Positions 1-5,916 are shown, counted from the first letter of the stretch. The stretch: 8,974 bases of DNA from Aquitalea sp. (GCA_019232735.1 JAFANL010000151.1:1-8974); one strand, 5' to 3'. Translations and numbers: made by a program. The notes: generated by a model not told the origin, from the letters alone.

Positions 1-166
1 TGGCATACAAGCCCGCCTGCACCGGCAGCCCGGCCAGCAAGGCGTAAGCCAGGCTTTGCGGCAGCAATAGCAGCGTGACCACGATGCCGGCCGTCAGATC
101 TCCGGCCAGCCAGTGGCGCTGGTAATGCTGCAACCATGCGGGCAGGCAACGCTTCAGGAGCAGCAT
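1..166 (-). CDS. SulP family inorganic anion transporter, N-terminal fragment
   Basis: Partial gene whose 3' end lies beyond the left edge; about 55 codons are visible. The reading frame from the ATG at 166 gives a short cytoplasmic start followed by the SulP signature: DLTAGIVVTLLLLPQSLAYA and then LLAGLPVQAGLYA (roughly residues 23-55), which is the first transmembrane segment of SulP permeases. SulP proteins move sulfate, bicarbonate or related anions across the inner membrane. The start overlaps the end of the upstream YeeE/YedE-like gene by 13 nt in another frame, and no Shine-Dalgarno is visible, so translation is probably coupled. Placement as last visible gene of a BigR-type operon suggests sulfite or sulfate transport; the substrate is inference. 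Family call is strong, although only a fraction of the usual 500 or more residues is present. Confidence 0.85.
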   Translation of the reverse strand, partial: MLLLKRCLPAWLQHYQRHWLAGDLTAGIVVTLLLLPQSLAYALLAGLPVQAGLYA

Positions 167-573
167 CGCAACAGGAGGGGCAGCAACAACATGCCCAGCA
201 ACATCGCCAGGACAAAACCCAGACCGGCCGGTAAGGCCATGCCGAGCAAGATCAGGCCGGGACCGGGGCAGATGCCGGCCAGCCCCCAGCCAATGCCGAA
301 CAGCACACTGCCCAGCACCAAGCGCACCGTCAGCCTGCTTTTATCCGGCAATTGCATCGGCTCGCCCAGCAAGCTGTGACTTTGCCGCTCGGCACGGCGA
401 AAAGCGAAGAAGGCAACGCCGATGGCCCCGGCCATGACCAAAGCCAGGCTGGGATCCCAGCGGCCAGTCACATCCAGAAAGCCCAGCACCTTGGCCGGAT
501 TACTCATGCCAGACAGCAACAGACCCAAGCCGAACAGCAAGCCGGCAATCAACGCAGACAGCAGTTTGCTCAT
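154..573 (-). CDS. YeeE/YedE-type (DUF6691/PmpB-like) half transporter
   Basis: A 139-residue, very hydrophobic inner-membrane protein. It carries the two marks of the second half of the YeeE/YedE sulfur-transport family: GLLLSGMSNPAKVLGFLD near residues 17-34 and GWGLAGICPGPGL near residues 95-107, with Cys102 in the conserved position. About four transmembrane segments can be drawn. In full-length YeeE a chain of such cysteines passes thiosulfate through the membrane; half-size pairs like this one presumably assemble from two subunits. It starts 3 nt after the stop of the partner half at 577-1014, and its 3' end overlaps the SulP start. It is probably cotranscribed with the BigR-like repressor. 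Substrate (thiosulfate, sulfane sulfur or sulfite) cannot be decided from sequence. Confidence 0.9.
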   Translation of the reverse strand: MSKLLSALIAGLLFGLGLLLSGMSNPAKVLGFLDVTGRWDPSLALVMAGAIGVAFFAFRRAERQSHSLLGEPMQLPDKSRLTVRLVLGSVLFGIGWGLAGICPGPGLILLGMALPAGLGFVLAMLLGMLLLPLLLRCCS

Positions 574-576
574 GGC

Positions 577-1014
577 TCAGGCCCATCCCAGACAGTGGCG
601 CACGATATATACCGTCACGCCAGCACTCAGCATGAAACAGCCGGTGGCCAACAGGGAACGTGGGGACAGACGTGACAGTCCGCACACGCCATGGCCACTG
701 GTGCAGCCGGAAGCCAGCCGGGTCCCGATGCCCACCAAGATACCCGCCAGCAGCAAGCGTGGCAGTGGTGTGGCCAGCTGGATGGTGGGCAGTGGACCGA
801 TCAGCCCCCACCAGAGGGTCGGGGCCAGCAACAGGCCAAGGACGAAGGCCAAACGCAGCGGCCAATCTCCGGCGCGATCCAGCAAACCACCCAGCATGCC
901 GCTGATGCCAGCAATGCGGCCATTCATCAACACCAGCCAGCTGGCAGCCAGGCCGATCAACGCCCCTCCCGCCAGCGCGGCGGCCGGGGTAAATACTTCC
1001 CAAGCTATCTGCAC
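577..1014 (-). CDS. YeeE/YedE-type (PmpA-like) half transporter
   Basis: A 145-residue inner-membrane protein, partner of the following gene. It shows the first-half YeeE/YedE signature: GRIAGISGMLGGLL near residues 32-45 and GTRLASGCTSGHGVCGLSRL near residues 97-116, including Cys104 and Cys111, then a final transmembrane segment. The start codon is GTG at 1014: an ATG two bases upstream is out of frame and hits a stop at once, and a strong Shine-Dalgarno (TGAGGAGGGG on the minus strand, 1026-1017) sits 3-4 nt before the GTG. This site includes the TGA stop of the repressor gene, so translation is probably coupled to it. Role: sulfur compound movement across the inner membrane together with the second half; the exact substrate is unknown. 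Confidence 0.9.
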   Translation of the reverse strand: MQIAWEVFTPAAALAGGALIGLAASWLVLMNGRIAGISGMLGGLLDRAGDWPLRLAFVLGLLLAPTLWWGLIGPLPTIQLATPLPRLLLAGILVGIGTRLASGCTSGHGVCGLSRLSPRSLLATGCFMLSAGVTVYIVRHCLGWA

Positions 1015-1023
1015 ATCCCCTCC

Positions 1024-1344
1024 TCAGGGCTGCCCCGCGTCGTCACCACAGAACACCCCATGCAAGGCCGACAACATGATCATGGCCTCTGCACTGGCGA
1101 CGCTGTAAAAAATCCATTTGCCTTCACGCCGGGTGCTGACCAGACCTTCATTACGCAATACGCCCAGTTGCTGGGACAAGGTGGGCTGGCGGATGCCAGT
1201 CAGCTTTTCCAGCTCGGATACGGTTTTTTCACCGTCCACCAGCTGGCACAGCAGCATCAGCCGGTCTTCATTGGCCAGGCTTTTCAGCAGGGTCGCCGCG
1301 CGGCTGGCGTTATTGCGCAACAGGTTCAGATCCATGGTCACCAT
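1024..1344 (-). CDS. bigR: ArsR-family persulfide-sensing repressor, BigR/SqrR type
   Basis: A 106-residue winged-helix repressor. The helix-turn-helix lies around residues 39-66 (VSELEKLTGIRQPTLSQQLG) and the wing around 67-82 (GLVSTRREGKWIFYS). Two cysteines, Cys33 in RLMLLCQL and Cys99 in LHGVFCGD, are exactly 66 residues apart, the same spacing as the redox pair reported for Xylella BigR (42/108) and Rhodobacter SqrR (41/107). In those proteins persulfide bridges the pair as a tetrasulfide and the protein leaves its operator. No metal-site motif of the ArsR/SmtB metal sensors is seen. It heads the minus-strand operon and diverges from the dioxygenase gene across an AT-rich palindrome. An internal ATG at residue 4 is a possible alternative start. 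Confidence 0.9.
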   Translation of the reverse strand: MVTMDLNLLRNNASRAATLLKSLANEDRLMLLCQLVDGEKTVSELEKLTGIRQPTLSQQLGVLRNEGLVSTRREGKWIFYSVASAEAMIMLSALHGVFCGDDAGQP

Positions 1345-1354
1345 CCCGATACCG

Positions 1355-1377
1355 GGGTAAACAGCGCCCTGTTACCC
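1355..1377 (-). repeat. Inverted repeat in the bigR leader
   Basis: On the plus strand GGGTAAACAG (1355-1364), loop CGCC, CTGTTACCC (1369-1377): nine base pairs with one bulged A. It ends 11 nt before the bigR-like ATG, so in that mRNA it would form a hairpin beside the translation start. It might alternatively be a second DNA-binding site. It has no U-tract and is not a terminator. Confidence 0.45.
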
Positions 1378-1400
1378 AGGGCTGCCACCGGTTTCATTTT

Positions 1401-1423
1401 TATAATATACATTATAGTATAAT
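1401..1423. promoter_or_regulatory. Candidate BigR operator and divergent promoter core
   Basis: The only AT-rich patch in the 148-bp divergent space. It contains three alternating half-sites: TATAAT (1401-1406), ATTATA (1411-1416) and TATAAT (1418-1423). The last two form a perfect 13-bp palindrome (ATTATA-G-TATAAT) and the first two a 16-bp palindrome with a 4-nt spacer. AT-rich palindromic operators are described for BigR. The same hexamers could serve as -10 boxes: 1418-1423 for the plus-strand dioxygenase and 1416-1411 for the minus-strand operon. No good -35 is apparent at 16-18 bp in either direction. Repressor binding here would cover both -10 elements. The palindromes are seen directly; the function is inferred. 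Confidence 0.65.
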
Positions 1424-1492
1424 GTTTTGCAGTGTGCGATAGTACTGCCAAATCAACTACATCGCTCTTCTCATCCCGCGTAGGGGACTCGC

Positions 1493-2356
1493 ATGCCGCA
1501 GCCACAACTTGCCGCTTTCTTCGACCCGGCCACCGCCACCATTTCCCATGTGGTGTTTGACCAGCCAGGTGGCCACGCCGCCATTATCGACCCGGTGCTG
1601 GACTACGATGCCAGATCTGGGCGCACCTCCAGCCATTCGGCGCAACAGCTGCTGGATTTTATCCGGCAACAACACTTGCAGCTGCAATGGATTCTGGAAA
1701 CCCACGCCCATGCCGACCATCTGTCCGCCGCAGCCTGGCTGCAACAGCGGGCAGGCGGACGCATTGCCATTGGCCAGGGTATTGCCGGGGTGCAGCAGCT
1801 ATTTCAGGGTGTTTTCAATCTGGACGCCGATTTTGCCACCGATGGCAGCCAGTTCGACCACCTGTTTGCCGATGAAGAGATTTTTTACATCGGAACACTG
1901 CAGGCCAAGGCACTGTCCGTGCCCGGGCATACCCCGGCCGACATGGCCTACCAGATTGGCGATGCCGTATTCGTCGGCGATACCCTGTTCATGCCCGATG
2001 TCGGCAGTGCCCGCAGCGACTTCCCCGGCGGCGATGCCCGCACCCTGTACCAATCGGTGCAGAAACTGCTGTCGCTTCCGGATGACACCCGTCTGTTCAT
2101 GTGCCATGACTACCCGCCCACCGTGCGGCCCATCGCCTGGGAATGCACGGTGGCCGCGCAGAAACAGGAAAACATCCATCTGCGCGCCCATACCAGCCAG
2201 GCAGAATTTGTCGCCCTGCGCCAGGCACGTGATGCCGGCCTGGATATGCCCGCGCTGATTCTGCCTGCCATTCAGCTGAATATCCGTGCAGGCCGTCTGC
2301 CGCCGCCGGAGGACAACGGCGTAAGCTATCTGAAAATACCGCTGGATCTGTTGTAG
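1493..2356 (+). CDS. blh: Blh-type persulfide dioxygenase (MBL-fold metallo-hydrolase)
   Basis: A 287-residue cytosolic metallo-beta-lactamase-fold protein. The metal ligands are all visible: THAHADHL (His71, His73, Asp75, His76), PGHTP (His146), GDTLF (Asp163) and CHDY (His205). Persulfide dioxygenases use one Fe(II), bound by two histidines and an aspartate of this set, to oxidise glutathione persulfide to sulfite. The DVGSARSDFPGGDA stretch (169-182) and the C-terminal PPPEDNGVSYLKIPL match the Blh enzymes of BigR operons rather than glyoxalase II. There is no fused rhodanese domain. The start is supported by AGGGGA at 1482-1487, 5 nt before the ATG. It diverges from the BigR-like repressor and is probably controlled by it. 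Family assignment is firm; the persulfide substrate comes from family knowledge and context. Confidence 0.92.
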   Translation: MPQPQLAAFFDPATATISHVVFDQPGGHAAIIDPVLDYDARSGRTSSHSAQQLLDFIRQQHLQLQWILETHAHADHLSAAAWLQQRAGGRIAIGQGIAGVQQLFQGVFNLDADFATDGSQFDHLFADEEIFYIGTLQAKALSVPGHTPADMAYQIGDAVFVGDTLFMPDVGSARSDFPGGDARTLYQSVQKLLSLPDDTRLFMCHDYPPTVRPIAWECTVAAQKQENIHLRAHTSQAEFVALRQARDAGLDMPALILPAIQLNIRAGRLPPPEDNGVSYLKIPLDLL

Positions 2357-2389
2357 ACTCGAAAACATGCTTTCTTTCCGGCTAACCGC

Positions 2390-3382
2390 ATGAGCCTGCC
2401 TGCCCTACCCGCCGCACCGGACTGCCTGCTGGATACACGGGGTCTGCCCCGCCATGGCCGTTATCAGGGACACATTGCCCACCTCGACTGGCAAGCCATG
2501 CCGCTAAGCTTGCCCCAGCGTCTGCTGCGACCGCTGCGACACAAGCGCTGGCAATACCTGGCACTCACGCATGCCGACTATGTCATCGGGCTGGCGGTGG
2601 TGGATGTGGGCTGGACCGGCGCCGCGTTTGCGTATCTGTTCGACCGATGTCAGGGGCGTTTGCTGGCCGATGTGGCCGCCGATGGTTTTCCACTGCATGG
2701 CGCGCACATCGCCGACCAGGCCTTTGCCGCCGCCCGCTTTGCCAGCCGCAAGCTGAGTGTGCGTTTCAGCCCGCAGGAGCGACGGCTGACGGTGGAGGTC
2801 CAGTCCGCCCGACTGCAACTGGCCGCCCATCTTGATCTCGCCAGCACGCCACCAGTACTGGCCGCGATTGCGCCAGCCAACTGGCTGGCGCACTCCACGC
2901 ACAAATCCGGCGCGCTACACGTCAGTGGCTTTGCCGACTGTCAGGGACAGCGTTTTTCGCTGGATGGTGCGGTTGCCAGCCTGGATTACTCCAATGGCCT
3001 GCTGGCACGGGACACCGACTGGCGCTGGGCCAGTGCCCACAGCCCCACGCTGGGCTTCAATCTGCAGCAGGGTTATATGGGTGAGGCCGAAAATGCCATC
3101 TGGCTGCAAGATCAGCTATATCCCCTGTCCGCCGTGCGCTTCGACTTTGATCCACAGCAGCCCATGCACGCCTGGCAGATATGCAGCGAGGACGGGCTGC
3201 TGCAATTGCAATTCACCCCGGAAGGGCTGCGGGAAAAAAATCAGAACCTTCTGATCGCCAGTAGCCGTTATATTCAAGCCATAGGCCGTTTCGACGGCTA
3301 CCTGACCGATCCGCGCAGCGGCAGCCGCCATGTGGTGCAGGCCTTGTGCGGTGTCACCGAAGATCATTACGCACGTTGGTAA
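2390..3382 (+). CDS. DUF2804 family protein
   Basis: A 330-residue protein recognised as DUF2804 by its length, its scattered aromatic beta-strand-rich sequence, and its closing block of about 35 residues, IGRFDGYLTD...GVTEDHYARW, which is the family hallmark. No signal peptide or transmembrane segment is visible. The family has no established biochemical role; its fold is thought to resemble two lipocalin-like barrels, so binding a hydrophobic ligand is possible, but nothing in the sequence proves it. It begins 33 nt after the dioxygenase stop with only a weak ribosome site, and is followed 4 nt later by a GNAT gene, so cotranscription with both is likely. I saw no terminator or promoter between it and the dioxygenase. 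Confidence 0.85.
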   Translation: MSLPALPAAPDCLLDTRGLPRHGRYQGHIAHLDWQAMPLSLPQRLLRPLRHKRWQYLALTHADYVIGLAVVDVGWTGAAFAYLFDRCQGRLLADVAADGFPLHGAHIADQAFAAARFASRKLSVRFSPQERRLTVEVQSARLQLAAHLDLASTPPVLAAIAPANWLAHSTHKSGALHVSGFADCQGQRFSLDGAVASLDYSNGLLARDTDWRWASAHSPTLGFNLQQGYMGEAENAIWLQDQLYPLSAVRFDFDPQQPMHAWQICSEDGLLQLQFTPEGLREKNQNLLIASSRYIQAIGRFDGYLTDPRSGSRHVVQALCGVTEDHYARW

Positions 3383-3386
3383 TCCC

Positions 3387-3833
3387 ATGACCATCATTAT
3401 CCGGCCCGCCAATTATCAGGATGTACCGGCCCTGACCTCGCTGACCGCCGAAATGGGCTATCCATCAGACATCCAGGCACTGGGAGAGCGGTTGACCATG
3501 CTGCTGGGCAGCCCGGACCTGCATCAGCTATGGGTGGCGGAAATCGAAGGCGAGGTGGCCGGCTGGTTGCATGCCTTCTGGCGTCCGCTACTGGATGCCC
3601 CGGCGGCAGTGGAAATTGGTGGGCTGGCCGTTGCCCTGCGCTGGCGACGACACGGTGCCGGCCGCGCCCTGCTGCACGTGGCAGAACGCTGGGCGCGCAC
3701 CAAAGGTGCCACTACGGTAACCCTGCGCTCGGCCATTCATCGGGAAGAAGCACCGGACTTTTATCAGCATCTCGGTTACCAGCAGAACGACCGCCAGAAA
3801 ACCTTCCGCAAGCAGCTGGATAGCACCAGCTAG
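3387..3833 (+). CDS. GNAT family N-acetyltransferase
   Basis: A 148-residue single-domain acetyltransferase. The N-terminus IIIRPANYQDVPALTSL is the usual first strand and helix. Motif A with the acetyl-CoA pyrophosphate loop is at residues 75-96: VEIGGLAV, then RRHGAGRALL (Arg87-Leu96). The C-terminal DFYQHLGYQ with KTFRK closes the domain. The ATG at 3387 is preferred because the protein then begins with MTIIIRP as relatives do; a longer frame from 3330 would lie inside the DUF2804 coding end and adds 19 residues without homology. It follows DUF2804 by 4 nt. The substrate (small molecule, peptide or protein amine) cannot be told. No terminator is evident after the stop. Confidence 0.9.
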   Translation: MTIIIRPANYQDVPALTSLTAEMGYPSDIQALGERLTMLLGSPDLHQLWVAEIEGEVAGWLHAFWRPLLDAPAAVEIGGLAVALRWRRHGAGRALLHVAERWARTKGATTVTLRSAIHREEAPDFYQHLGYQQNDRQKTFRKQLDSTS

Positions 3834-4104
3834 TACCCCGCCGGCTCACCCTTCCCTCTCCTGGCCAGAGCAGAAGCCCTCTCCCCGGCGACCGGCGAAC
3901 AGGACAAAAACCCTTGTCAAATCAGTTGCACAGCCGTGCATATCGGCGGGCAACAAAGTTGGCACGCGGTCATCTAACTGGTCTACCATAGCCCCGCTGT
4001 CGAGCCGGACGCCATGGCGAAATACCCCCATCGCCTTCAGACTAGTGTTAGCATGGCGCCCCGATTAGAGCATTCAATCTAACCTCAGCCAGGAGATTAC
4101 GCGC
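3834..4104. other. 271-bp intergenic space before the carbonic anhydrase
   Basis: The longest non-coding stretch. The left part (3834-3900) is C-rich and lacks a clear hairpin terminator for the GNAT gene. A short perfect inverted repeat TGCAC-AGCC-GTGCA lies at 3927-3940. A weak promoter candidate follows at 3959-3989, and a clear ribosome site (AGGAG) stands at 4091-4095. A minus-strand frame of 61 codons (3846-4031) and a plus-strand frame of 22 codons (4014-4082) have no ribosome site or recognisable sequence and are not called. Confidence 0.6.
3959..3989 (+). promoter_or_regulatory. Possible sigma-70 promoter for carbonic anhydrase-nadD
   Basis: TTGGCA at 3959-3964 matches the -35 consensus at five of six positions, and TACCAT at 3984-3989 matches the -10 at four of six. 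The 19-bp spacer is long. It is the best pair I found in this space, but the assignment is weak. Confidence 0.3.
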
Positions 4105-4686
4105 ATGCGTGTGCTGAATACCATTCTCGAGCACAATCGGAGCTTCGTCGAAAACCACGAGTACGAACAGTTCAAGACCGATAAATTTCCTGACAAAGGT
4201 CTCGCCATCCTCGCCTGCATGGATGCCCGCCTGGTCGAGCTGCTGCCCAAGGCCATGGGTCTGAAAAACGGTGATGCCAAACTGATCAAGAACGCCGGTG
4301 CGCTGATCACCCACCCCTGGGGATCGGTCATGCGTTCGCTCATCGTCGCAGTCTATGAGCTGCGCGCCGAAGAAATCTGCGTGGTGGCCCACCGCGACTG
4401 CGGCATGCGCGCCATCGACCCCAGCAAGATCCTGAGCCATGCCACCGAGCGTGGCATCAGCGAGGACACCATCAGCACCCTGCGCCATGCCGGCATTGAT
4501 CTGGACAACTGGCTCAAGGGCTTCGACAACGTTTCCGACAGCGTGCGCCACAGCGTGCAGACCGTTCGCAACCATCCGCTGATGCCCAAGGACATTCCGG
4601 TGCATGGCATGGTGATCCATCCCTCTACCGGTCGCCTGGAACTGATCATCGACGGCTATACCGGCAAGGCCCCCGTGCACGCATGA
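4105..4686 (+). CDS. Beta-class carbonic anhydrase
   Basis: A 193-residue cytosolic enzyme interconverting CO2 and bicarbonate. The zinc ligands and catalytic dyad are visible: ACMDARL (Cys38, with Asp40-Arg42) and VVAHRDCGM (His96, Cys99). IKNAGALIT (61-69) and the C-terminal VHGMVIHPSTGRLELIIDGY complete the beta-CA fold. The length and the sequence around the second motif resemble the compact group that includes mycobacterial Rv1284 more than E. coli Can. An AGGAG ribosome site at 4091-4095, 9 nt before the ATG, supports the start. Its TGA overlaps the ATG of nadD (ATGA), so the two are translationally coupled. Bicarbonate supply for carboxylation reactions is the likely role. Confidence 0.93.
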   Translation: MRVLNTILEHNRSFVENHEYEQFKTDKFPDKGLAILACMDARLVELLPKAMGLKNGDAKLIKNAGALITHPWGSVMRSLIVAVYELRAEEICVVAHRDCGMRAIDPSKILSHATERGISEDTISTLRHAGIDLDNWLKGFDNVSDSVRHSVQTVRNHPLMPKDIPVHGMVIHPSTGRLELIIDGYTGKAPVHA

Positions 4687-5327
4687 CACAGGTGGCTGCG
4701 CTGGGCCTGTTCGGTGGCACCTTCGACCCCATCCATGCCGCTCACTTGCGCATGGCACAGGCCTTTCGCACTGAATTGCAACTGGACGCGGTGCGGCTGA
4801 TTCCGGCCGGCCAGCCCTACCATCGCCAGCATGGTGCCCATGCCAGCCCGGAACAGCGGCTGGCCATGGTGCAGCTGGCCATCGCCGGCCTGCCCGGCCT
4901 GTATGCGGATGCACGTGAAGTCCACCGTAACAAGCCGGCCTACACCATCGACACTCTGCAGGAAATCCGTGCCGAAGTGGGCCCCGATGTGGCGCTGTGG
5001 TGGCTGATCGGTGGCGACTCGCTGGCCAGCCTGCATACCTGGCGGCGCTGGGAGGACTTGTTTGCCCTGGCCAATATCGCCGTGGCACTGCGCCCCGGCT
5101 TCGACCAGACCCGGCTGCACCCTGCCGTGCGCACACAATGGCAACAACGCCAAGTCACTGATTTTTCAAATGCCTCGCCTTCCGGTACAATGCGCCCCCT
5201 GGCCCTGCCACCGCTGGATGTCTCCGCCACGGAAATCCGCCAGCGACTGCGCACCGGTGCCAATGTGGAACATCTGCTCAGCACGCCGGTACTAGGCTAT
5301 ATCCGCCAGCACCGGCTGTACTGCTGA
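4683..5327 (+). CDS. nadD: Nicotinate-nucleotide adenylyltransferase
   Basis: A 214-residue enzyme joining ATP and nicotinate mononucleotide to form deamido-NAD, an essential step in NAD synthesis. The nucleotidyltransferase signature GLFGGTFDPIHAAHL spans residues 8-22, with the HxxH pair at His18 and His21. NKPAYTIDTL (about 82-91) is the substrate-binding region, and VSATEIRQRL (about 177-186) is the second ATP-binding motif (ISxTxIR). The length is typical. The ATG shares four bases with the stop of the carbonic anhydrase gene. The gene order with rsfS and rlmH downstream is the common bacterial arrangement. Confidence 0.96.
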   Translation: MTQVAALGLFGGTFDPIHAAHLRMAQAFRTELQLDAVRLIPAGQPYHRQHGAHASPEQRLAMVQLAIAGLPGLYADAREVHRNKPAYTIDTLQEIRAEVGPDVALWWLIGGDSLASLHTWRRWEDLFALANIAVALRPGFDQTRLHPAVRTQWQQRQVTDFSNASPSGTMRPLALPPLDVSATEIRQRLRTGANVEHLLSTPVLGYIRQHRLYC

Positions 5328-5334
5328 ACAGAAA

Positions 5335-5350
5335 ACCGGCCACTGCCGGT
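5335..5350. repeat. Inverted repeat just after nadD
   Basis: ACCGGC (5335-5340), loop CACT, GCCGGT (5345-5350): a perfect 6-bp stem that starts 7 nt after the nadD stop. No T-run follows directly, so it may only stabilise the 3' end of the transcript. Confidence 0.45.
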
Positions 5351-5391
5351 ACGGGCTGCCGGCCATCTGCCCGCAGCCCCTGCCCGTTTTT
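5351..5391 (+). terminator. Possible rho-independent terminator after nadD
   Basis: ACGGGC (5351-5356) pairs with GCCCGT (5382-5387), directly followed by a run of five T (5387-5391). An alternative inner stem is GGGCTGC (5353-5359) with GCAGCCC (5373-5379). The long loop makes this weaker than a canonical terminator. If active it would separate carbonic anhydrase-nadD from rsfS-rlmH, or act as an attenuator. Confidence 0.4.
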
Positions 5392-5420
5392 ACCGCAGGT
5401 TGCGGTAAACGCTCTTTACC
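5389..5420. promoter_or_regulatory. Overlapping TTTACC/GGTAAA inverted repeats upstream of rsfS
   Basis: TTTACCGCA (5389-5397), loop GGT, TGCGGTAAA (5401-5409) is a perfect 9-bp stem. Its right arm can instead pair with TTTACC (5415-5420) across a 5-nt loop through GGTAAA (5404-5409). Thus three alternating hexamers offer two mutually exclusive hairpins, or repeated half-sites for a DNA-binding protein. The rsfS start is about 58 nt downstream. The repeats are seen directly; the function is unknown. Confidence 0.5.
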
Positions 5421-5478
5421 AGATACCTCTGGCCGCCCGACTGCCGCCATGTATCGCTACCGACATCAAAAGGACATC

Positions 5479-5850
5479 ATGGAAGTTCAAGACATTGCCA
5501 AGCTGGCAGTCACCGCCCTGGAAGACATCAAGGGCAAAGACATCATCGAAATGGATACCTCCACGCTGACTTCGCTGTTCCAGCGCATGATCGTGGCCAC
5601 CGGCGACTCCAACCGTCAGGTCAAGGCTCTGGCTAATAATGTGGCCGTTACCCTGAAGGAAGCCGGTGTTGATCTGGTGGGTACCGAAGGCCAGGAAAGT
5701 GGCGAATGGGTACTGGTGGACGCCGGTGACGTGGTGATTCACGTCATGCTGCCCGCCGTGCGCGACTACTACGACTTGGAACAGCTGTGGGGCGGCCAGA
5801 AGCCGAGCTTTACCCCGGCCGGCGGTCGTCCGTGGCAAGCCAATACCTGA
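5479..5850 (+). CDS. rsfS: Ribosome silencing factor RsfS
   Basis: A 123-residue protein that binds uL14 on the large ribosomal subunit and blocks subunit joining under starvation. The Iojap/RsfS domain covers nearly the whole chain: ALEDIKGKDIIEMD (about 13-26), VATGDSNRQVKALA (about 40-53, the conserved TGxSxRQ block), GEWVLVDAGDVVIHVM (about 76-91) and RDYYDLEQLW (about 95-104). The ATG at 5479 is chosen over one 30 nt upstream because AAAAGGA (5468-5474) sits 4 nt before it and the protein then begins at the family's usual point. A 109-nt gap separates it from rlmH. Confidence 0.95.
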   Translation: MEVQDIAKLAVTALEDIKGKDIIEMDTSTLTSLFQRMIVATGDSNRQVKALANNVAVTLKEAGVDLVGTEGQESGEWVLVDAGDVVIHVMLPAVRDYYDLEQLWGGQKPSFTPAGGRPWQANT

Positions 5851-5870
5851 TCCGGTCTGTCCGCATCAGA

Positions 5871-5893
5871 CGGGGCAGCAGGCTGCTGCCCCG
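5871..5893. terminator. Strong GC hairpin after rsfS, terminator-like but no T-run
   Basis: CGGGGCAGCA (5871-5880), loop GGC, TGCTGCCCCG (5884-5893): a perfect 10-bp stem 20 nt after the rsfS stop. It is followed by GTATTCCC rather than a T-run, so it may pause polymerase, protect the rsfS 3' end or partly terminate before rlmH. Confidence 0.4.
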
Positions 5894-5916
5894 GTATTCC
5901 CGCCAGTCACAGCCCC

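Noticed and set aside
422..1422. Plus-strand open frames of 228 and 243 codons opposite the YeeE/YedE and repressor genes
   Set aside because: Antisense shadows with Gln/Pro/Arg-rich composition; the minus-strand frames carry clear family motifs.
1799..2368. 189-codon minus-strand frame inside the dioxygenase gene
   Set aside because: Shadow of a gene whose metal-binding motifs fix the plus-strand frame.
3927..3940. TGCAC-AGCC-GTGCA inverted repeat as an operator or terminator
   Set aside because: Only 5 bp per arm, no T-run, and no link to a convincing promoter; expected by chance in a region of this size.
3846..4031. 61-codon minus-strand frame in the space before the carbonic anhydrase
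   Set aside because: No ribosome site, no family resemblance and unremarkable composition.
4014..4082. 22-codon plus-strand frame upstream of the carbonic anhydrase, a possible leader peptide
   Set aside because: No ribosome site, no run of a regulatory amino acid and no following terminator hairpin.
4048..5136. 362-codon open frame on the minus strand opposite carbonic anhydrase and nadD
   Set aside because: It lies antisense to two firmly identified genes, is rich in Arg/Gly/Pro/His as expected for a shadow frame in GC-rich DNA, and shows no domain or ribosome site.
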